Assembly (NCBI RefSeq): GCF_025685415.1
Contig: NZ_JAGSYB010000001.1
Span: 3,534,001 to 3,598,000 of the forward strand
Direction: 5' to 3'
Source of the DNA: Terriglobus aquaticus
GTDB lineage: Bacteria; Acidobacteriota; Terriglobia; Terriglobales; Acidobacteriaceae
Length of the DNA stretch: 64,000 bases
The translations under genes and the position numbers were made by a program. Shown in pieces: positions 38,584-47,250 of the stretch. Position 1 is the first letter of the stretch, and the number at the start of each line of letters is the position of its first letter. The notes below the pieces were generated by a model. That model was not told the origin of the DNA, did no database searches, and saw nothing but the letters and a program-made list of their open reading frames with translations.

Positions 38584-39717
38584 ATGGCAGTGCAGCGCGA
38601 GATCCTGATCACCGGTGGCGCCGGATTTGTCGGTGCAAACCTGGCAGCTCGGCTCCTTGCCGAAGGCGGCAACAACGTCGCCATCTTCGACAACTTGTCG
38701 CGTCGCGGCACCGAGCACAACCTGAGCTGGCTGCGTACCCTGCCCCAGGCGAAGAACCTGCGCTACATTCACGGGGACGTACGCAATGCGCAACAGGTGA
38801 GCGACGCCGCTCGCTACGCGACGCAGATCTACCATCTGGCTGCACAGGTCGCCGTGACGACCAGCATCACCGACCCCAAGTGCGACTTTGACACCAACGC
38901 GCTCGGCACCTTCCACGTCCTCGAAGCGGCGCGCCGGCACGGTCGCCAGCCGATGGTGTTCTTTACCTCGACGAACAAGGTGTACGGTTCGCTGGAATCG
39001 GTTCCGGTGGAAAAGGCCGGCACTCGCTATCGGGCCACGGATCGAAAGTTCATCGGAGCGGACGAGAGTACGCCGCTCGACTTCCACTCGCCCTACGGCT
39101 GCAGCAAGGGCGCGGCGGACCAGTATGTCCGCGACTACGCGCGCATCTACGACCTGCCCACCGTAGTCTTCCGCATGAGCTGCATCGCCGGCCAGCGCCA
39201 GTTCGGCAATGAAGACCAGGGTTGGGTCGCCCACTTCCTGTACAGCGTGCTCTCCGGTCGGGCCATCACGGTCTACGGCGACGGCCTCCAGGTCCGGGAC
39301 ATTCTGCACATCGACGACCTGGTGAATGCCTTCGTCGCCGCCCGGGACAACATCGGCAGCACCGCCGGGCATGTCTACAACGTCGGCGGCGGCATGGGCC
39401 GCGCCATCTCGATTCGCGAACTCCTCGAAAAGATTGAACGGCGCGTGGAGCGCCCTGCTCGGCTCGAGTTCAGTGACACCCGGCCCGGCGATCAGCCGCT
39501 GTACGTCTCGAACACCACCCGCCTCGAGAGCCACACGGGTTGGAAGGCCGCACTTTCACTGGATCAGATCCTCGACAGTATTGAGGCGTTCTACTCCGCC
39601 AACCGCGGCCTGATCGCGCAGCGACCCGCCGCTTCCGCGGATGCCAAACCGCTGTCCGACAAAGGTTTTTCGTCCGCGCTGTCCACCCCGGCGCTGGCCA
39701 CGGCGGAGGCGCGGTGA
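38584..39717 (+). CDS. NAD-dependent epimerase resembling CDP-paratose 2-epimerase
   Basis: A second extended SDR of 377 residues. EILITGGAGFVGANLAARLL binds NAD. VFFTSTNKVYGSLE and SPYGCSKGAADQYVRDYARIYDLP carry the catalytic residues. The TNKVYG wording and QVRDILHIDDLVNAF are typical of CDP-paratose/tyvelose 2-epimerases (RfbE type). I chose ATG at 38584; a TTG at 38530 (AGG eight bases upstream) would add 18 residues not typical of the family and cannot be excluded. Two AGGTACA heptamers (38506-38512 and 38519-38525) lie just upstream. The stop overlaps the radical SAM start (GTGA). Confidence 0.9.
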   Translation: MAVQREILITGGAGFVGANLAARLLAEGGNNVAIFDNLSRRGTEHNLSWLRTLPQAKNLRYIHGDVRNAQQVSDAARYATQIYHLAAQVAVTTSITDPKCDFDTNALGTFHVLEAARRHGRQPMVFFTSTNKVYGSLESVPVEKAGTRYRATDRKFIGADESTPLDFHSPYGCSKGAADQYVRDYARIYDLPTVVFRMSCIAGQRQFGNEDQGWVAHFLYSVLSGRAITVYGDGLQVRDILHIDDLVNAFVAARDNIGSTAGHVYNVGGGMGRAISIRELLEKIERRVERPARLEFSDTRPGDQPLYVSNTTRLESHTGWKAALSLDQILDSIEAFYSANRGLIAQRPAASADAKPLSDKGFSSALSTPALATAEAR

Positions 39718-41027
39718 AGTTTGCCCTGGTCAACCCGCATTGGTCGTGGGAGGGCTCGACCTACTTCGGCTCGCAGGCGCCCGTGGTCCCGCTGGAACTG
39801 CTGGGAGCGCGTGAGTTCCTGCGCCGCGCCGGCCACGAAGTCCTGCTGATCGACGCATTCCTGCTGAAGCTGACGACGGACGAAGTGCGCGTCCAGCTTG
39901 AGGGCTTCGGCGAAGACTTCCTTGTCATGCCCACGGCGAACAGCTACCTGTTCTGGCGCTGCCCGCAGCCGGAGCTCCGCGTGCCCCAGGCCTGGCTGCG
40001 CGCCCTGACCACCGGCCGCACGCACCGTCCCACCACCGTCATCATCGGACCGCATGGTTCGTCCACGCCTATCGCCACGCTCAATAAGACCGGCGCCGAC
40101 GTGGTTCTGCGTGGCGAGCCGGATTCCAACCTGCCGCTGCTGGCCACCACGCCGCGCTTCGCCATTCCGGGCTGCGTGTGGAAAGAGAACGGCCGCGTGA
40201 TGCAGGCCTCCGAGCCGCTCGGCGTGGTCGACATGAAGATGGTGTCGCACCTGGACTTTAGCGACTACCCCATCGAGCTGCACACGCACAAGCACCACAT
40301 CTTTACGCCGGTCGAAGGCCTGGGCGCTGAACTCGAATTTGCTCGCGGCTGCCCCTACGCCTGCACCTTCTGCAACAAGACACAGTTCCGCAACAAGTAC
40401 CGCGAGCGCGACGTCGCCGAGGTGGTCGCGGAGATCGACGCGCTGATGGCGCGCGGCGTCACCTACATCTACTTCATCGACGAAATCTTTGGCGTCGGCA
40501 AGAACGTACGCACTCTGCTGGAAGAGATCGCGAAGCGTCCTTCGCTGTCCATCGGTTTCCAGACCCGCATCGACCTGTGGGACGAGGCAGGATTCGACCT
40601 GCTCGGCCGCGCCCACTGCATCAGCATGGAGTGCGGCATCGAGAGCATCACCGAGCAGGGCCGCGACGAGATGAACAAGAACTGCAAGTACTCCACGGAG
40701 CGCATCACCGAGCTCCTGGTGTACGCAAAGACCCGCATCCCCTGGGTGCAGGCAAACCTGATCAAGACACCGCACGACAATCCCGAAGAGGTGCGCGCCT
40801 TCCAGGATCATCTGAAGGCCAACGGCGTCTGGGTCTCTGAGCCGGTGCCTATGTTCCCCTTTCCCGGATCTCCTGAGTACGTCACGACCTTCGGCGCGCA
40901 GCCGGACGACCGTGCCTGGGAACGGGCCCATGAGTTCTACCTCAATCTCTTCGCGGACAAGGGATTCTCCGACATCCAGGATCAGCAACCCATTCCGCTG
41001 CCTGAACTCGAGTCTGCATGCCGCTGA
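39714..41027 (+). CDS. Radical SAM protein with B12-binding-type N-terminal domain
   Basis: A 437-residue radical SAM protein. The N-terminal 160 residues have the Rossmann-like layout of cobalamin-binding domains (ALVNPHW, HEVLLIDAFL, TTVIIGPHGSSTP, GADVVLRGEPDSNLPLL). The canonical DxHxxG cobalt-ligand motif is not evident. The radical SAM core starts at Cys213-xxx-Cys217-xx-Cys220 (RGCPYACTFCNKTQFRNKYR). YIYFIDEIFGVG and SMECGIESITEQGRDEMNKN are later barrel strands. Such proteins methylate or rearrange unactivated carbons. With two epimerases upstream and glycosyltransferases downstream, a modified sugar is the likely substrate. The start is GTG, overlapping the upstream stop. Confidence 0.9.
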   Translation: MKFALVNPHWSWEGSTYFGSQAPVVPLELLGAREFLRRAGHEVLLIDAFLLKLTTDEVRVQLEGFGEDFLVMPTANSYLFWRCPQPELRVPQAWLRALTTGRTHRPTTVIIGPHGSSTPIATLNKTGADVVLRGEPDSNLPLLATTPRFAIPGCVWKENGRVMQASEPLGVVDMKMVSHLDFSDYPIELHTHKHHIFTPVEGLGAELEFARGCPYACTFCNKTQFRNKYRERDVAEVVAEIDALMARGVTYIYFIDEIFGVGKNVRTLLEEIAKRPSLSIGFQTRIDLWDEAGFDLLGRAHCISMECGIESITEQGRDEMNKNCKYSTERITELLVYAKTRIPWVQANLIKTPHDNPEEVRAFQDHLKANGVWVSEPVPMFPFPGSPEYVTTFGAQPDDRAWERAHEFYLNLFADKGFSDIQDQQPIPLPELESACR

Positions 41028-41188
41028 TTCGTTCCCAGGTTTGTTGCCCCCGATTCCGCTTTGCAAATGCCTGGTAGTGCCGTCTCTGCTTTGCCTAATT
41101 GCCTCGCCTGTTTGGCTCCCGCAAAGCCTCAATCGTTTGATCCAGCAGCACCTTTCGCTGCTGGTCCTGCGTTGACCCGGATGAGTTC

Positions 41189-42301
41189 ATGCGCATCCTG
41201 ATGACCACCGACACTGTCGGCGGCGTGTGGACCCAAACGCGAGAACTGGTTGCAGGTCTGCTGCGGGCCGACCCCTACATTCGCATCTTCCTCTTTGCCG
41301 TCGGAAGCACCTGCAGCCCGGAACAACTGGGCTGGCTGCGGGCCATGCGCGAGCGCAACCCGGGCCGGTTCGACTCCGCGGTTCACTCCGTGCCGCTGGA
41401 GTGGGAGCAGCGCAACGACCAGGTCGATCCGTTCGAGCCGCGCCTGCTCAGCATTGCGCGAACGTTTGCTCCGGAAGTCTTTCACAGCTCACAATTCTGC
41501 TACGGCGCTCTTCCGGTGGATTGCCCGCGCCTGGTGGTCGCCCACTCAGACGTTCTGTCCTGGTTTCGAGAGGTTCACGGAACAGAGCCGGAGCCGTCGC
41601 CCTGGATCGACCGGTACGTCTCGCTGGTGCGCCATGGCGTGGAGCAGGCATCCGCAGTCGTTGCACCCACCCGATGGATGCTGCAGGCCTTTCGTGATGG
41701 CTTCCCCGCTCCGGCACACACACGAGTCATTTACAACGGCGTCAGCTTTCGGCCTCGCCCACCGCAGGAGCGGCTGCTGCAGGCGGTGACCGCGGGACGT
41801 CTGTGGGATCAGGCCAAGAACGTGGCCCTCTTGCAGCGCCTGCAACACCCAGCCGTACCCCTGCTTGTCGCGGGAGCTTCGCAGCACGAGAACGAGACTC
41901 TGAAGTGGAAGGGCAGCGAGGCAATCCAATTGCTCGGCAACACCTCGCGCCGCGACCTGCTCTCGCTCTTCGCGCAATCGGCAATGTATCTGTCGACCGC
42001 GATCTACGAGCCATTTGGCCTTTCAGCGCTGGAAGCCGCGCGCTCCGGCTGCGCCCTGCTTGCGCTGGATATCGAATCCATGCGGGAGGTGTGGGGCAAC
42101 GCTGCCTTGTACTTCCGCACCGTCGAAGAACTCGCTGCAGCGATCGAGCACCTCGCCAGCTCGCCCAGGGCGTTGGCCCTGGCGCAGCAGCAAGCCGAGG
42201 CCACCGCCGCCCAGTACACGCGCGAGCGCATGGCAGATTCCTACCGCGCGCTCTATCGTGAACTGATGGATTCACCCCGGGGGAACTCTGCCGTTGCTTA
42301 G
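41189..42301 (+). CDS. Glycosyltransferase family 4 protein
   Basis: A 370-residue GT-B retaining glycosyltransferase. The N-terminal half begins RILMTTDTVGGVWTQTRELVAGLL. The nucleotide-sugar half shows RVIYNGVSF, VTAGRLWDQAKN and the GT4 E-x7-E motif YEPFGLSALEAARSGCALLA. It is probably cytoplasmic, extending a glycan on a nucleotide-sugar donor. It follows the radical SAM gene after 161 bases that contain an 8-bp hairpin (41142-41164), so transcription may be modulated here. Its end overlaps the next gene by eight bases. Acceptor and donor unknown. Confidence 0.92.
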   Translation: MRILMTTDTVGGVWTQTRELVAGLLRADPYIRIFLFAVGSTCSPEQLGWLRAMRERNPGRFDSAVHSVPLEWEQRNDQVDPFEPRLLSIARTFAPEVFHSSQFCYGALPVDCPRLVVAHSDVLSWFREVHGTEPEPSPWIDRYVSLVRHGVEQASAVVAPTRWMLQAFRDGFPAPAHTRVIYNGVSFRPRPPQERLLQAVTAGRLWDQAKNVALLQRLQHPAVPLLVAGASQHENETLKWKGSEAIQLLGNTSRRDLLSLFAQSAMYLSTAIYEPFGLSALEAARSGCALLALDIESMREVWGNAALYFRTVEELAAAIEHLASSPRALALAQQQAEATAAQYTRERMADSYRALYRELMDSPRGNSAVA

Positions 42302-43424
42302 CATCGCCATCTTTCTGCACACGTTGCGCTCCGACTGGAACAATGGCAATGCCCACTTCCTGCGCGGTCTGGCGCGCGAACTCGGGTCGCTTGGCCACAC
42401 CGTGCGCGTCCTTGAGCCGGTGACCAACTGGAGTGTCGAGAACCTGCGCACAGAGCCAAACGGCGAAGCCTCGCTGGCGCAGTTCGCCACGACGTACCCC
42501 GACATCGACCTGCGACTCTACGACCCGACTGACCCGGACCTGCGCAACGAGCTCATGCGCGAACTGCACGGCTTCGATGCCGTGATAGTGCATGAGTGGA
42601 ACGAGCGCGGACTGATCGATCTCCTCCTCGACCTGCGGTCGGAACTCGGCTTCCGCGCTCTCTTCCATGACACGCATCACCGCGCCTCCTCCTCACCCGA
42701 GGCGATCCGGTCGCTGCGTGTCGACGAGTTCGACGGCGTGCTCGCCTTTGGCGACGCGCTCACGAAGATCTACAAGGAGCGCTTCGGCATCACGGAGTGC
42801 TGGACGCTGCACGAAGCCGCGGACACCACCGTCTTCTACCCGCGCGAGGCGCCCACCGAGCAGGAGCTGATATGGGTTGGCAACTGGGGAGACGGCGAGC
42901 GGTCCGCCGAACTGCGCGAGTTCCTGATCCGTCCGGCCAGGCGTTTGCGCGAGCAATACGGCCCTGAGGGCTTTCGTGCCACCATCTACGGCGTGCGCTA
43001 TCCCGCCGACGGTCTGGCCGCGCTCGCCGATGCCGGCATTCGCTACGGCGGCTATCTTCCGAATCTCGCCGCGCCGGACGTGTACGCGCGAAGCCGCGTC
43101 ACGATGCACGTTCCGCGCCAGCAGTACAACGACGCGCTCACAGGCATCCCGACCATCCGCGTCTTCGAGGCGCTCGCCAGCGGCATCCCGCTCGTCTCCG
43201 CGCCCTGGCAGGACACCGAAGAACTCTTCCGCCCGGGCGACTTCACCCTCGTCTCAAACGGCGAAGACGCGTACGAAGAGCTGAACTTGCTGCTGGATCC
43301 CGAAGAACGCGACAACGCGCAGGCACAGATCGAACAGGGACTCGCCACCGTGCTCGCGCGCCACACCTGCGCGCACCGCGCGGCGCAACTCACGCGCATC
43401 CTCACCGAGGAGGTGCTGGGATGA
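42294..43424 (+). CDS. CgeB-like glycosyltransferase (first of three)
   Basis: A 376-residue GT-B protein of the CgeB type. It opens LSIAIFLHTLRSDWNNGNAHFLRGL, a wording shared with the copies at 44171 and 47251 (SWGNGHATTFRAL). The second half has ELIWVGNWGDGER, GGYLPNLAAPDVYARSRVTMHV and the donor-site IRVFEALASGIPLVSAPW. Bacillus CgeB is linked to spore-surface glycosylation; here the partner is unknown. The start is TTG inside the upstream gene. The stop overlaps the next start (ATGA). Confidence 0.87.
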   Translation: MLSIAIFLHTLRSDWNNGNAHFLRGLARELGSLGHTVRVLEPVTNWSVENLRTEPNGEASLAQFATTYPDIDLRLYDPTDPDLRNELMRELHGFDAVIVHEWNERGLIDLLLDLRSELGFRALFHDTHHRASSSPEAIRSLRVDEFDGVLAFGDALTKIYKERFGITECWTLHEAADTTVFYPREAPTEQELIWVGNWGDGERSAELREFLIRPARRLREQYGPEGFRATIYGVRYPADGLAALADAGIRYGGYLPNLAAPDVYARSRVTMHVPRQQYNDALTGIPTIRVFEALASGIPLVSAPWQDTEELFRPGDFTLVSNGEDAYEELNLLLDPEERDNAQAQIEQGLATVLARHTCAHRAAQLTRILTEEVLG

Positions 43425-43777
43425 CCTTCGCCCAGTGCAGCTGTGCATTGCTTTTCGCATCCACCTTGGTTTGCTCGGCAGCCACGCTGCACGGCCGGGT
43501 GAAAGACCAGCGGTGCGCGGTGTTGCCGCAGATGCAGGTCCGCATCCGCGCGACCTCGCCGCAGCAGGGATTAGAGCGCTCCGCTTCCACCGACGACGCC
43601 GGCAACTACACGGTTGATCTGCCCCCGGGCGAGTACCAGGTGTGCGTGCAGCGCGACGCACACGCCAGCCCCACCTGCACCGGCATCGCCATCTCCGCCA
43701 GGGGCGACACATGGATCACCACGCAACTGCGCGACACCGCGCCTGACCTCTCCAACTTCGGCAACCGCTGGTATTAG
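43421..43777 (+). CDS. Small secreted carboxypeptidase-regulatory-like protein
   Basis: A 118-residue exported protein with a short signal peptide (CALLFASTLVCSAATLHG) and a single Ig-like/CarboxypepD_reg fold. GRVKDQRCAVLPQMQVRIRA is strand A-B, and ASTDDAGNYTVDLPPGEYQVCV is the family motif. It contains six cysteines including the signal region, and two pairs could form disulfides. It is translationally coupled to the CgeB-like gene by ATGA, so it probably belongs to the glycan system, perhaps as a carrier or binding protein (inference). It ends in a 4-base convergent overlap with a reversed membrane gene. Confidence 0.75.
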   Translation: MTFAQCSCALLFASTLVCSAATLHGRVKDQRCAVLPQMQVRIRATSPQQGLERSASTDDAGNYTVDLPPGEYQVCVQRDAHASPTCTGIAISARGDTWITTQLRDTAPDLSNFGNRWY

Positions 43778-44172
43778 GGAAACTTGGTCGTGTTATGCGG
43801 GGTCGTATGCCGCAGACGCTTTACAAGACTCCAACTCCAGATCAGATTGACGAGTACGCCGACTGCGGCAGGACCATAAGGACCGTGACGAAACATCCAG
43901 GCGCTGACATACAAGGAGATCTGCAAGAGTACGAGCATGCCTACCGATAAGTAGCGATTCCATCTCGTCCGGCGAACCGGGCGTTCTCCGGCACGCAATC
44001 TTCTCCTAAAGTCCATAGCGATGAAGGCTAGCGCGACACAGAGGAAAAGCAGTATGACTACTGTCAGTTGGTCGCTGTTGACCACGCCCGTAAGTCCCAC
44101 TCCAACAGCAGCCAACACGGCAATCAAAAGCCAGATGGTGTAAGCCAGACGGTTCACGGAAAGAATGTACAT
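43774..44172 (-). CDS. Small four-helix membrane protein, reversed within the glycan cluster
   Basis: No family recognised. The 132 residues form about four hydrophobic helices: IWLLIAVLAAVGVGLTGVV, LTVVILLFLCVALAFIAM, YLSVGMLVLLQISLYVSAW and AAVGVLVNLIWSWSL. An Arg-rich loop (RRRLRAGERPVRRTRWNR) lies in the middle. Its ATG overlaps that of the next gene on the other strand (CATG at 44170-44173), and its 3' end overlaps the previous gene. It is the only opposite-strand gene between 36245 and 50775, and its plainer, less GC-skewed sequence suggests it was inserted later. Confidence 0.6.
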   Translation of the reverse strand: MYILSVNRLAYTIWLLIAVLAAVGVGLTGVVNSDQLTVVILLFLCVALAFIAMDFRRRLRAGERPVRRTRWNRYLSVGMLVLLQISLYVSAWMFRHGPYGPAAVGVLVNLIWSWSLVKRLRHTTPHNTTKFP

Positions 44173-45286
44173 GAAGATTTTCGCCTTCGGCTCGTCGCTC
44201 GTCTCCAGCTATTGGAACGGCGCGGCCACCTACTATCGCGGTTGTTACAAGTACCTGGCGCGCCTCGGCTACGAAGTCACCTTCGCCGAACCCGATGCCT
44301 ACGGCCGCCAGACGCACAAGGACGACGTTGATCTTTCGTTCGCGAACCTGGTCACCTACAAGCCCGTGGGCAGCGAAGGCGACTTCGGCCACGGTCCCGA
44401 CTACGATCACCTGCCGACGCTGCACGAGGTCTTTGAGGAAGCGCGCAAGGCCGACGTCGTCGTGAAGCACTCCGGCATCGGCGTGGACGACGCGCTTACG
44501 GAATCACTGATCCTCGAAGCGCAGCCGCACGCGCTCGCCATCTACTGGGACGTCGACTCGCCCGCCACGCTCGCGCGCATGGACGCGGACCCGAACGACA
44601 GCTTCCGGGCCGTTGTGCCACGGCTCGACGCGATCTTCAGCTACGGCGGCGGCCCCGTCTGCCGCGAAGGCTTCGAGCGCTACGGCGTGCAGCACTACAT
44701 CCAGGCCTACAACGGCCTCGACCCGGAAACGCACTATCCCGTCGCGCCCGATCCGAAGTACGCCTGCGATCTTGCCTTTCTCGGCAATCGCCTTCCCGAC
44801 CGCGAGGCACGTGTCGAAGAACTCTTCCTGCGCGCCGCCGAACTCGCACCCGACCAGACCTTCCTGCTTGGCGGCGAGGGTTGGGGCGACAAGCCGATGC
44901 CACCCAACGTGAAGTACATCGGCCACGTCCCCACCGCCCAGCACAACGTGCTCAACTGCTCCGCGCGCACCGTGCTCAACATCAACCGTGCCAGCATGGC
45001 GAACAGCGGCTTCTCGCCACCGACGCGCGTGTTTGAGGCCGCCGGCGCCGCCGCCTGCATGCTGTGCGACGACTGGCCGGGGCTCGATGACTGCTTCCAG
45101 CCCGACACCGAAATCCTCGTCGTGCGGAACGCCGAAGACGTCGTCCGCCATCTGCACACCCACGACGCCGCGGCCACCAAACGCATTGGCCAGGCATTCC
45201 TCCAGCGAGCCCTGCGCGACCATACCTACGCGCAACGCGCCGCGCAGGCCGACGATGCCATTCGCTTCCTCAGAGGAAAGCGATAG
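44171..45286 (+). CDS. CgeB-like glycosyltransferase (second of three)
   Basis: A 371-residue GT-B protein. It begins KIFAFGSSLVSSYWNGAATYYRGC. AIYWDVDSPATLARM (about 120-135), AIFSYGGGPVCREGFERYG and VLNINRASMANSGFSPPTRV are typical CgeB-family blocks, with FEAAGAAACMLCDDWPGLDD at the donor site. I took the ATG at 44171 (GGAAAG seven bases upstream) rather than one two codons earlier. Same family as its neighbours at 42294 and 47251, but well diverged, suggesting three different linkages rather than gene amplification. Confidence 0.9.
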   Translation: MKIFAFGSSLVSSYWNGAATYYRGCYKYLARLGYEVTFAEPDAYGRQTHKDDVDLSFANLVTYKPVGSEGDFGHGPDYDHLPTLHEVFEEARKADVVVKHSGIGVDDALTESLILEAQPHALAIYWDVDSPATLARMDADPNDSFRAVVPRLDAIFSYGGGPVCREGFERYGVQHYIQAYNGLDPETHYPVAPDPKYACDLAFLGNRLPDREARVEELFLRAAELAPDQTFLLGGEGWGDKPMPPNVKYIGHVPTAQHNVLNCSARTVLNINRASMANSGFSPPTRVFEAAGAAACMLCDDWPGLDDCFQPDTEILVVRNAEDVVRHLHTHDAAATKRIGQAFLQRALRDHTYAQRAAQADDAIRFLRGKR

Positions 45287-45313
45287 CATAGGCCTTCACC
45301 ACAGGAGGCCGCG

Positions 45314-45820
45314 ATGAGTGCTGAAGCAAAGCCGGAAGTGCCCTATGTGTACCTGCTCGAGGGCCGCGACGCAGGCGACGCGATGCGAACGACGCCGGGG
45401 GAACTGCAGGGGCTCTTCGCAGCGTTCTCAAGCGCGGAGATCGACGCGGTTCCCGCGCCCGGCAAGTGGAGCCTTCGCGAACAGATGTGTCACCTTGCCG
45501 ATTGCGAGATCGCCTGGGCGTGGCGGCTGCGCCAGACCTTCGGCGAAGACAACCCGGTGCTGCAGTCGTTTGAGCAGGACCCATGGGCGCGCGCTTACTC
45601 TGGCAAGTCCTTCACCTTCCCGGCTGCTTTCGAAACCTGGCGAACCATCCGCGAATGGAACCTTGCCTTCCTCGATGCGCTGAGCGAAGACGATAAGAAA
45701 CGGCCGGCGACTCATCCTTCCGCCGGTCCCATCACGCTGTGGAATCTTATCGAGATCGCGGCCGGCCACGATCTTCATCACCTCGCGTCTCTCCGCAAGC
45801 TCCGGGACAGCCGCGCCTGA
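45314..45820 (+). CDS. DinB-family protein
   Basis: A 168-residue four-helix-bundle protein of the DinB/YfiT type. The metal-ligand histidines are placed by KWSLREQMCHLADCEIAWAWR and IEIAAGHDLHHLASLR. Some members are thiol-dependent S-transferases and others are stress proteins of unknown activity. A good AGGAGG precedes the ATG. It sits between two CgeB-like genes with only short gaps, so it may be co-transcribed, but no functional link to glycans is evident. Confidence 0.88.
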   Translation: MSAEAKPEVPYVYLLEGRDAGDAMRTTPGELQGLFAAFSSAEIDAVPAPGKWSLREQMCHLADCEIAWAWRLRQTFGEDNPVLQSFEQDPWARAYSGKSFTFPAAFETWRTIREWNLAFLDALSEDDKKRPATHPSAGPITLWNLIEIAAGHDLHHLASLRKLRDSRA

Positions 45821-45872
45821 ACAGAGTTACGATGCATCAGTCGATCTGCAGACCTTTGGTGAGAGCACATCC

Positions 45873-47210
45873 ATGCGGCGTTTGGTGTTCCTGTTTCTTT
45901 TCGTTCTGTGGATCGGCAGCGGCACGTTGCGTGCGCAGGGAACTACGGCCGAGCACATCGCAGAACGCGCCGCCCAGGCCGAGATCAACGAAACTCCACG
46001 CGATGGCAACCTTCGCTCGTACCGCCTTCCGCTCGAGGACCTGACCAAGGCCGAGCACCTGGAGCACACGCGCACACTGCTCGAAATTGGTGGCACGGCG
46101 TGGGGCATCATCTCGCTTTACCTCCTGCTGCACTTCGGCGTGATTGGCCGCATGCAGAGCGCTGTCACTTCGCGCTTTCGCAATCGATGGGCGCAGGGCT
46201 TCGCCTTCTTGTTGCTGTTTCTGCTTGCAACGACCCTGCTGGGCTTACCCCTGGATGTGTACAGCCAACACCTGCGGCGAAGCTACGGCCTCTCTGTGCA
46301 GAGTTGGGCGAGCTGGCTCGGAGACCAGGCCAAGAGTTTCGGTTTGAGCTGGGCGATTGGCGGCCTGCTTGTCATGCTTCTCTTCTTCGTCATCCGCAAG
46401 GCGCCGCAGCGATGGTGGCTCATTTTCTGGGCGGCGTCCATTCCCATCACACTCGTGGCCATCCTTCTCACGCCCTACGTCATCGATCCGCTCTTCAGTG
46501 ATTTCGAGCCGCTCAACGCCTCGCACCCTGAACTCGTGCAACGGCTCGAACAGGTGGTCGAGCGCGGCCACATGAACATTCCGCCAGATCGCATGTTCCT
46601 GATGAAGGCGTCGGAGAAAAGCACAACGCTCAACGCCTACGTGACCGGCTTCGGCGCCTCCAAGCGTGTCGTTGTATGGGACACTAGCATCGCCAAGGGC
46701 ACGCCCGACCAGATCCTGTTCATCTTTGGCCACGAATCCGGCCACTATGTTCTGCACCACATTGCGTGGGGTATCGCGCAGTCCATGCTTGGCCTGCTTT
46801 TGCTGCTGGCCGTCAGCTACCACCTGCTCACACCGCTGCTGTGGCGCTACGGCACACGCTGGGGCATCACCGTCCAGTCGCAGTGGGGAGCGCTCGCCGT
46901 CCTCGTGCTGATCTTCAGCGTCTTCGGCGCGGTTACGCAGCCCATCTCAGAAGCCCTGAGCCGCAGCAAGGAACACGCTGCCGACGTCTACGGCCAGGAG
47001 GCCATTCACGGCCTGGTTGCCGATCCCAAGGAGGCAGCGCGGAGCGCGTTTCAACTCCTCGGCCAGACCAGCTTCGACGATCCCAATCCCTCGCCCATCG
47101 TGGAGTGGTGGACCTACTCGCACCCGGCCATCGGCCGCCGCGCCGCCTTCGCCGCGCACTACGATCCGTGGCAGCCCGGCATGGAACCTCGCTACTTCCC
47201 AAAGCATTAG
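45873..47210 (+). CDS. M48-family membrane metalloprotease (Ste24/CAAX type)
   Basis: A 445-residue zinc protease. A signal-like N-terminus is followed by several membrane helices (FLLLFLLATTLLGLPLDVY and GGLLVMLLFFVIR among them). The zinc site is HESGHYVLHH, with the third ligand in SRSKEHAADVYGQEA. FLMKASEKSTTLNAYVTGFG is the conserved M48 block before the active site. In eukaryotes Ste24 trims CAAX proteins; bacterial relatives act in envelope quality control. It lies between glycosyltransferase genes with short gaps, perhaps by insertion into the cluster. Confidence 0.92.
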   Translation: MRRLVFLFLFVLWIGSGTLRAQGTTAEHIAERAAQAEINETPRDGNLRSYRLPLEDLTKAEHLEHTRTLLEIGGTAWGIISLYLLLHFGVIGRMQSAVTSRFRNRWAQGFAFLLLFLLATTLLGLPLDVYSQHLRRSYGLSVQSWASWLGDQAKSFGLSWAIGGLLVMLLFFVIRKAPQRWWLIFWAASIPITLVAILLTPYVIDPLFSDFEPLNASHPELVQRLEQVVERGHMNIPPDRMFLMKASEKSTTLNAYVTGFGASKRVVVWDTSIAKGTPDQILFIFGHESGHYVLHHIAWGIAQSMLGLLLLLAVSYHLLTPLLWRYGTRWGITVQSQWGALAVLVLIFSVFGAVTQPISEALSRSKEHAADVYGQEAIHGLVADPKEAARSAFQLLGQTSFDDPNPSPIVEWWTYSHPAIGRRAAFAAHYDPWQPGMEPRYFPKH

Positions 47211-47250
47211 CCGCGCCACGTCCGCTTGCAGCTTCTACAATGAAGCTCGC

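Noticed and set aside
41142-41164. Hairpin CCAGCAGC/GCTGCTGG before the GT4 gene, considered as a terminator
   Set aside because: Only 8 bp and no T-tract; recorded as a possible modulator only.
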